From Hyphomicrobiaceae bacterium (GTDB lineage: Bacteria; Pseudomonadota; Alphaproteobacteria; Rhizobiales; Hyphomicrobiaceae): a DNA stretch of 48,604 nucleotides. The DNA is taken from positions 1-48,604 of the forward strand of contig JAJFHG010000070.1 of the NCBI GenBank assembly GCA_021775735.1, given 5' to 3'. Position 1 is the stretch's first letter; each line of letters opens with the position of its first letter. The position numbers and the translations under genes are program-made. Shown here in pieces: positions 43,864 to 48,604 of the stretch. The notes under the pieces are model-generated. The model saw only the letters and a list, made by a program, of their open reading frames with translations, was not told the DNA's origin and searched no databases.

Positions 43864-44949
43864 ATGCGCGTGAAGCTTCAAGGGTTATTTCGCACACGTA
43901 AGCGACTGGCTGATGGCACCACCAAAGAGTACTTTTACGCATGGCGTGGCGGTCCAAGATTGTTCTCTGACTTCGGCACACCCGCTTTTGTTGAAGAATT
44001 TAATTCTCATCACGGGAACAAGAAGAAACCTGATCCAAGTGTCTTTCTATCTGTAATTCGCGATTACGAGCAATCGACAGAATACGCCGACTTGGCACCG
44101 CGCACTCGTGCAGACTACTCAAAACAGTTGAGACGCATTGAAGATAAGTTTGGCAAAATGCCGCTTAGCTCATTCGACGATGTTCGAATTACACGCTCAA
44201 TAAAGAATTGGCACAAGAAACTGGAGTGCGGTGATCGGCAAGCGGATTACGCGTTGCAAGTCCTTAGCGCGACACTGAATTGGGCACTGGCTGAAGGTCT
44301 GATTTCCTACCGCCTGCCCAAAATGAAATTCAGGAACAAATCAGATCGGTCGGGTAAGATTTGGCTCGATGAAGATGGTGAAAAATTTTATGAAGCTGCG
44401 CCACCAGAGTTAAAGCTTGCCTACACGCTCGCTGTCGAAACGGGTCAGCGCCAAGGTGATCTTATTCGATTGCGCTGGGATCAACTAAAGCACGACAGCA
44501 AACGGAATAAGTATTATTTTGATATTAGGCAGCGCAAGCGTGGTCGGGGGGTGAAGATCCCTTTAACAACACGCTTGGCGCTTGAGCTCGAAAAAATCGA
44601 AGACCGAACAGGCACGGTATTAAAAAACTCATTTGGCCAACCGTGGGATGAAAAAGCCAACGGCTTTCGCAATTCGTGGCGAGCGGTGCAACACGGTCGG
44701 AAAGACAAAAAAGGCAATGTGATAAAGCCAGCACTGAAACTCAGCGACATGGCACTCACATTCAATGATCTGCGCGGCACTGCTGTAACACGGCTATTAA
44801 ATGTTGATCCGCCCCTAAGCATAGTTGAGATAGCATCGATAACTGGCCATTCGCTGAAGACCGCACAGGCGATTTTGGATCACTACTGGGCTCGTGATGG
44901 CAAGGCTGCTTTTGCAGCGATTGAGAAGCTAGATAGGGCCAAAGCGTGA
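43864..44949 (+). CDS. int: Tyrosine-type site-specific integrase
   Basis: A 361-residue phage-type integrase. An N-terminal SAM-like core-binding region (about 60-155) precedes the catalytic domain. Catalytic residues are Arg196 in TGQRQGDL, Arg304 in NDLRGTAVTRL (Gly in place of the usual His at the next position, a frequent variant), His329 in ITGHS and nucleophile Tyr341 in LDHYWA. It reads toward tRNA-Cys and lies 54 bases from the attachment site. It should catalyse recombination between the element and the 3' half of that tRNA. Confidence 0.95.
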   Translation: MRVKLQGLFRTRKRLADGTTKEYFYAWRGGPRLFSDFGTPAFVEEFNSHHGNKKKPDPSVFLSVIRDYEQSTEYADLAPRTRADYSKQLRRIEDKFGKMPLSSFDDVRITRSIKNWHKKLECGDRQADYALQVLSATLNWALAEGLISYRLPKMKFRNKSDRSGKIWLDEDGEKFYEAAPPELKLAYTLAVETGQRQGDLIRLRWDQLKHDSKRNKYYFDIRQRKRGRGVKIPLTTRLALELEKIEDRTGTVLKNSFGQPWDEKANGFRNSWRAVQHGRKDKKGNVIKPALKLSDMALTFNDLRGTAVTRLLNVDPPLSIVEIASITGHSLKTAQAILDHYWARDGKAAFAAIEKLDRAKA

Positions 44950-45002
44950 ACGTATTTTGCAAACCGTGCTGCAAACCGCACTTATCGAAACTAGCTAAGT
45001 GC

Positions 45003-45076
45003 TGGAGGCCACGCCCGGAATCGAACCGAGGTACACGGATTTGCAATCCGCTGCGTAACCACTCCGCCACGTGGCC
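45003..45076 (-). tRNA. tRNA-Cys (GCA), attachment target of the element
   Basis: A complete 74-nt tRNA on the minus strand. The acceptor stem GGCCACG pairs with CGTGGCC. The anticodon loop TTGCAAA gives anticodon GCA. T arm GTTCGATTC and an encoded CCA follow. Positions 45003-45050 equal 29334-29381, so the 3' part is supplied by the element and the 5' part is the original chromosomal sequence; the tRNA remains intact after insertion. Confidence 0.97.
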
Positions 45077-45530
45077 TCACGAGACACTAAGCCACTACCC
45101 CATATCGTTTGGGTAAGCCCGCTATCGCGCCTTTTCACAATCGCGTCCAGGATAGACGGCTAGTTTGGCCAACATATATGCCCTCGACGCAAGCGGCTTC
45201 GCAGGTGGTTCCCCCAATTGAACGCTTTGGTTCGGGGGCTGGAAACCGAGCGGCTCTCTACCATAGAGGTTTGGGGCAGGACAAGCACGGCCAATTGCCG
45301 CCTCTGGTTAGCGAAGATTGACCATAGCGTTCAATCTTGGTGTTAGGCAGGCCGCGGCGATTTCACGATTTTCCAATGTCGACCAATCGCCTATGGTTGT
45401 GTTGTCCTACGATTGATAAGACCCAAGGTGCTGAGCCAACTTTAGAGGTTGGTCAATATGTCCTGTGGCTGGGGTCTCTTAGAAGTCAGGGCCAATGTGG
45501 TTGGCCCGAAGCGGCGATGGAGAATGACAG
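45077..45530. other. Intergenic region upstream of the PIMT-like gene
   Basis: About 450 bases with no convincing gene. AAGATTGA and TCAATCTT form an 8-bp hairpin at 45314-45338 without a T-run. The G/C-rich stretch 45205-45310 looks structured, but I cannot match it to a known RNA. The tRNA-Cys promoter must lie at its left side. Confidence 0.45.
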
Positions 45531-46199
45531 ATGGTCGATGCGGTCGAGCAGCGTCATAATATGGTGGAATCACAAGTCCGCCCGAGTGATATTTCGGACC
45601 GGCGCATCATTCGCGCAATGCAGTCCATTGAACGTGAAAAATTTTTACCAGAAGCGTTGCGTTCGCTTGCCTATTTAGACGGTGCGCTGCCGCTACCGGG
45701 TCGGGTTGGCTCAGGCGGTCGTGCCGAACATGCCCCGCGGGTCTTGGCAAAACTGATGCAAGCCGCTGATATCAGTGCAACGGATGTCATTCTTGATGTT
45801 GGTGCCGCCACAGGTTGGTCATCTGCGTTGCTCGCGACCATGGGTGAGACGGTTGTTGCTTTGGAGAGCGATGACGAGCTTGCACAGCGCGCAACTAAAG
45901 CTCTGTCTGAGCTTTCGATCGACAATGTAGCGGTTGTGACGGGGCCGTTGGGTGATGGCTATGCGAAGGCGGGACCGTACGACGTCATCATGTTGGAGGG
46001 CTCTGTCCCCTCACCACCGGATACACTTTTTGAGCAACTGAAAGATGGTGGCAGACTGGTCGCAATAGTGCAAAGTGGTAGCACCGGGCAGGCCTGTTGT
46101 TGGTTGCGGCGTGGGTCCACTATTTCCAAACGTATCTGCTTTGATGCAGCTGCATCCTTTCTTCCGGGATTTGAGCCGGTTGTTGAATTTTCACTGTAG
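45531..46199 (+). CDS. Protein-L-isoaspartate O-methyltransferase family protein
   Basis: A 222-residue SAM-dependent methyltransferase of the PIMT family. The N-terminal block NMVESQVRPSDISDRRIIRAMQSIEREKFLPEALRSLAYLD is followed by motif I ILDVGAATGWSSALLA, then VVALESDDELA and VIMLEGSVPSPPDTLFEQLKDGGRLVAIV. The canonical repair enzyme methylates isoaspartyl residues in aged proteins. This shorter alphaproteobacterial group is regularly found upstream of tolC and may have another target. The gene precedes tolC by about 490 bases. Confidence 0.87.
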   Translation: MVDAVEQRHNMVESQVRPSDISDRRIIRAMQSIEREKFLPEALRSLAYLDGALPLPGRVGSGGRAEHAPRVLAKLMQAADISATDVILDVGAATGWSSALLATMGETVVALESDDELAQRATKALSELSIDNVAVVTGPLGDGYAKAGPYDVIMLEGSVPSPPDTLFEQLKDGGRLVAIVQSGSTGQACCWLRRGSTISKRICFDAAASFLPGFEPVVEFSL

Positions 46200-46690
46200 A
46201 ACTGAGTGGCTGCTGGTTGGCTCCGGCCAAGGGATGTGGTCACGGCCGGTAAAAGCGCGGTGCAAGCCCCTGTATTTTGCGTTTGCGCCCATTCGTCCGT
46301 AGCCCTTACACAACGGTTAGGGCTAGAGCGGTTTTTATTGCCACATTTTCGATAAACACACTTGGGGTTCGGTGAGGGGGACCAGGCCGTTTGACCACCT
46401 TCTGCCGCAGTGTGTGAATCTTGACACTCCAGGATGTAATGCGCGGGCTGCGCAACTTGCTTCGTTTCCGAGAATCGTGACCTTGGCCTATAAGAGCTGT
46501 GTACGAGATGTGGACAGGTTGTGGAAACACCAACCCTTAGCGGCCCTCTCGTAAATGCGGGCTCCTGTTTTGAGACAGAAGCCGCGTCCGCACAAGAGCT
46601 CCGATTTGGTCTGTTTTTTTGGTTTGAACAAGCGGCATGCGATCACAAGATCATCATCAGCGACGAACCTCTATCTGTGCCCGCAAGAGC
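46200..46690. other. Intergenic region upstream of tolC
   Basis: About 490 bases. TAGCCCT and AGGGCTA form a 7-bp stem with a 12-base loop at 46301-46324, followed after a few bases by GGTTTTT, a possible weak terminator for the PIMT-like gene. No gene is seen in the rest, which presumably holds the tolC promoter. Confidence 0.45.
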
Positions 46691-48139
46691 ATGACTTTGT
46701 TGCGCGGTGGGGCGATGTTTGCAGCGATTGTCGGCGTTGCCTCGACGACCATACTGGCCAAGCCAGTGCATGCTGAAACTTTGTTGCAGGCTCTGTCTTC
46801 AGCGTATCACTATAGCCCACGCATTGATGCAGAACGTGCACGACTTAGGGCTAGCGATGAAGATGTTGCGCAAGCCATGTCAGGCTATCGCCCGACGATT
46901 ACCGGCAGTGCAGACGTCAACTATCAAAGAACCAATGTCGGGCCACCCAGCCGAACAACTGACGCCTCGCCGCGCGGTTATCGGGTTGATTTTACGCAGC
47001 CGATCTTCACCGGTTTTCAAACGCGCAATGCGGTCAATGAGAGCGAGGCAAATGTCCGCGCTGCCCGCGAAACGTTGCGCACCGTTGAGCAGGCGGTTCT
47101 GTTGGATGCTGTCACAGCTTATATGGATGTATTGCGCGATCAGGCTATTGTCCGTCTGAATGAACGCAACGTACGTGTGTTATCCAGGGAGCTGAATGCA
47201 ACCCAGCAACGTTTTTCTGTTGGTGAAGTTACCAAAACGGATGTCGCTCAGGCTCGTGCCCGTCGTGCTGGTGCTGTTTCATCTTTGGACTTAGCGCGCG
47301 CTAATTTGAAAACAAGCCGCGCGAATTTCAAACAAGTCGTGGGTCATCCAGCAACCAGTCTTGTTGCTCCATCCAGCTATTCACGTGGGCTTCCAGGCTC
47401 GGTCAACGAGGCCGTCTCAATTGCGCGCCAAGAGAGTCCAAGTGTTGTGACGGCGCTTTTTCAAGAGCAGGCTGCACGCTACACCGTAGCGCGCATTCGC
47501 GGTGAATTGTTACCATCGGTTCAACTGGAAGCTAATTACTCGGATCGTTATGGACAGGGTGGCGGGAGCAGTGGCTTTGGCGTTGATGAAACCGAGACCA
47601 CGACGGTAACAGGTCGGTTGACCGTTCCCTTCTACCAAGGTGGCGCGGTGCATGCTCGGGTTCGCCAAGCCAAACACACACATGTCAGTTTTATTCAAGA
47701 GATTGAACAGGCCCGAGTCGCAGCGGAGGCGGCGGTAGTCGGGGCTTGGTCGCAATTGACAGCCGCACGGGCACAATTGGATTCAGACAAGGTGCAGGTG
47801 GAAAGCAATCAGATTGCGCTTGCAGGTGTGCGGGAAGAAGAACGTGTTGGCCAGCGCGACTTGCTTGATGTCCTCAATGCTGAACAGGAGTTCGTGAACT
47901 CCCAGGTCCAGTTCGAGACCACCAAGCGTAATCTGGTGGTCAATTCTTATGCTCTGTTACAGGCGATTGGCCGCCTCGATGTGTTGACGTTGGGTGCCGC
48001 AAATCAAGTTTATGATCCAGAAGTCCACCACGGTGAGGTGCGCCGTAAGTGGTGGGGCGTGTCTATCACACACGCTGATGGTCGGCTTGAGGAGCTTCAG
48101 GTAGAGCCCGGTGAAGATTGGCACACCAGCGTGAAATAG
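46691..48139 (+). CDS. tolC: TolC family outer membrane efflux/secretion protein
   Basis: A 482-residue TolC homologue, the outer-membrane channel shared by type I secretion and multidrug efflux pumps. A signal peptide ends at about VHAE, then ETLLQALSSAYHYSPRIDAERARLRASDEDVAQAMSGYRPTI begins the first helical repeat. FTQPIFTGFQTRNAV, AVLLDAVTAYMDVLRDQAIVRL and, in the second repeat, LTVPFYQGGAVHARVRQAKH and GQRDLLDVLNAEQEFVNSQVQFETTKRNLVVNSYALLQAIGRL are classic TolC motifs. The frame is open from 46637; ATG 46691 gives a more normal signal peptide. No pump genes are adjacent, but popZ follows as in related genomes. Confidence 0.95.
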   Translation: MTLLRGGAMFAAIVGVASTTILAKPVHAETLLQALSSAYHYSPRIDAERARLRASDEDVAQAMSGYRPTITGSADVNYQRTNVGPPSRTTDASPRGYRVDFTQPIFTGFQTRNAVNESEANVRAARETLRTVEQAVLLDAVTAYMDVLRDQAIVRLNERNVRVLSRELNATQQRFSVGEVTKTDVAQARARRAGAVSSLDLARANLKTSRANFKQVVGHPATSLVAPSSYSRGLPGSVNEAVSIARQESPSVVTALFQEQAARYTVARIRGELLPSVQLEANYSDRYGQGGGSSGFGVDETETTTVTGRLTVPFYQGGAVHARVRQAKHTHVSFIQEIEQARVAAEAAVVGAWSQLTAARAQLDSDKVQVESNQIALAGVREEERVGQRDLLDVLNAEQEFVNSQVQFETTKRNLVVNSYALLQAIGRLDVLTLGAANQVYDPEVHHGEVRRKWWGVSITHADGRLEELQVEPGEDWHTSVK

Positions 48140-48497
48140 TGTGCGGGTGGCTCCCAAGGTGGATTAGACCAATATGCCAGATCCGACTTTATCCCGGTTT
48201 ATGGGCTGGGCGACCTACCCATAAACGCCAGTGCTGCTCAACATTTTTTATTTTTATCTTTGCGGGCTACTTCTTTGCCACATGGTTGCCCAGGATGGCG
48301 TCTAGCGTTCACCCACGCCTGGGCATCCTGGATCGAATGCAATGTGAGCGGGGAGACTTTACCTCAAACCTAGTCTAAGCGGCGCAAGGGGGCGTCCTTT
48401 GGAATATGGGGCAGTTTTTAGTTCTTTGAGGTCAGCCTTTTTAGCATCTGGGGATTGGGGCGTACTTGTGCAATGCGTTTAGTGTGTGAGGTGCGTA
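48140..48497. other. Intergenic region between tolC and popZ with two hairpins
   Basis: About 360 bases. GTTTATGGG/CCCATAAAC (48197-48226) and CCAGGATG/CATCCTGG (48290-48331) form perfect stems; the first lies about 20 bases before a T-rich stretch and may act as the tolC terminator. The popZ promoter should lie in the right half. Confidence 0.5.
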
Positions 48498-48604
48498 ATG
48501 GCTTCCGTCGAAAAAAATGGGCAACCCAGCATGGAAGAAATCTTGGCGTCTATACGCCGGATTGTTGCCGATGACCCAAGTGGGGCCGCCCCACTGATTG
48601 ATCT
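48498..48604 (+). CDS. popZ: PopZ-family polar organising protein, 5' end (DUF2497), truncated by window edge
   Basis: Only the first 35 residues are in the window: MASVEKNGQPSMEEILASIRRIVADDP. The SMEEILASIRRIVADD helix is the hallmark N-terminus of PopZ/DUF2497. In Caulobacter, PopZ forms a polar matrix that anchors the ParB-parS centromere complex and recruits cell-cycle regulators; this N-terminal helix is its partner-binding site. Its place after tolC is the usual alphaproteobacterial order. With CtrA and SciP also here, the strain has the components of the Caulobacter-type polarity and cell-cycle circuit. Confidence 0.9.
   Translation, partial: MASVEKNGQPSMEEILASIRRIVADDPSGAAPLID

Larger units (their letters stand above)
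29334..45050. mobile_element. 15.7-kb integrative element in tRNA-Cys, phage-satellite-like
   Basis: A perfect 48-bp direct repeat of the tRNA-Cys 3' part bounds the element; one unit length is 15,669 bases. A tyrosine integrase and probable excisionase lie at the right end, next to the intact tRNA. Near both ends TTTTGCAAACC recurs (29451-29461 and 44955-44965) and a 10-bp inverted repeat AGCACTTAGC/GCTAAGTGCT occurs (29402-29411 and 44994-45003). Almost all genes read rightward. Cargo includes a primase-polymerase, a ClpP-fold protease, terminase small subunit, tape measure protein, partition pair and SRAP protein. Portal, capsid, large terminase and lysis genes are missing, which points to a satellite or phage-plasmid-like element rather than a complete prophage. 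Confidence 0.9.

Noticed and set aside
45205-45310. Possible structured RNA (6S or SRP type) before the PIMT-like gene
   Set aside because: The sequence lacks the conserved SRP loop and I could not build a convincing long hairpin; left as unexplained intergenic sequence.

Overview
The window is about 48.6 kb of alphaproteobacterial chromosome carrying two apparent tRNA-linked insertions. The lineage call rests on three kinds of evidence. CtrA, SciP and the start of PopZ, the Caulobacter-type cell-cycle proteins, are all present. Haem synthesis uses the C4 enzyme 5-aminolevulinate synthase (HemA). Several gene orders are typical of the class: glyA-nrdR-ribD-ribE-ribBX-ribH-nusB-thiL, a PIMT-like methyltransferase followed by tolC and popZ, and a LdtR-type MarR regulator upstream of an L,D-transpeptidase. 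LdtR suggests Hyphomicrobiales, Parvibaculales or a near relative; I cannot name a genus.

Layout. 1-5930: tRNA-Met, a PmtA-like methyltransferase, mnmA, sciP, a lipoprotein, a fliJ-like gene and ctrA. 5941-8877: a two-gene cassette (FAD oxidoreductase and lactonase-like MBL hydrolase) bracketed by two direct 68-bp repeats differing at one base. 8948-10126: an AT-rich, shortened MurE-like ligase. 10770-18460: hemB, an extensin-like protein, a 3-hydroxyisobutyryl-CoA hydrolase-like gene, ldtR, an L,D-transpeptidase and hemA. 18683-25855: glyA, nrdR, the riboflavin genes, nusB and thiL. 26095-27519: a second L,D-transpeptidase.

27697-29143 looks like a 1.4-kb mini-insertion at the 3' end of tRNA-Asn. 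It has a 14-bp copy of the tRNA end at its far side, near-identical TTGTACAAC repeat pairs at both ends, one membrane protein gene and no integrase.

29334-45050 is a 15.7-kb element integrated in tRNA-Cys, bounded by a perfect 48-bp direct repeat of the tRNA 3' part. It ends with a probable excisionase and a tyrosine integrase next to the intact tRNA. It carries a primase-polymerase/ATPase protein, an iteron-like repeat cluster, a ClpP-fold protease, a P27-type terminase small subunit and a tail tape-measure protein. It also has a ParA/ParG-like partition pair behind an array of GATATC-type repeats, an abasic-site-binding SRAP protein, an orphan D5-type C-terminal domain, two proteins with HEPN-like RNxxxH motifs and many small unknowns. 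No portal, capsid or large terminase is visible. The best reading is a phage satellite or phage-plasmid-like element that replicates itself and redirects a helper phage. It is the most interesting part of the window.

45531-48604 returns to chromosomal genes: a PIMT-like methyltransferase, tolC and the 5' end of popZ.
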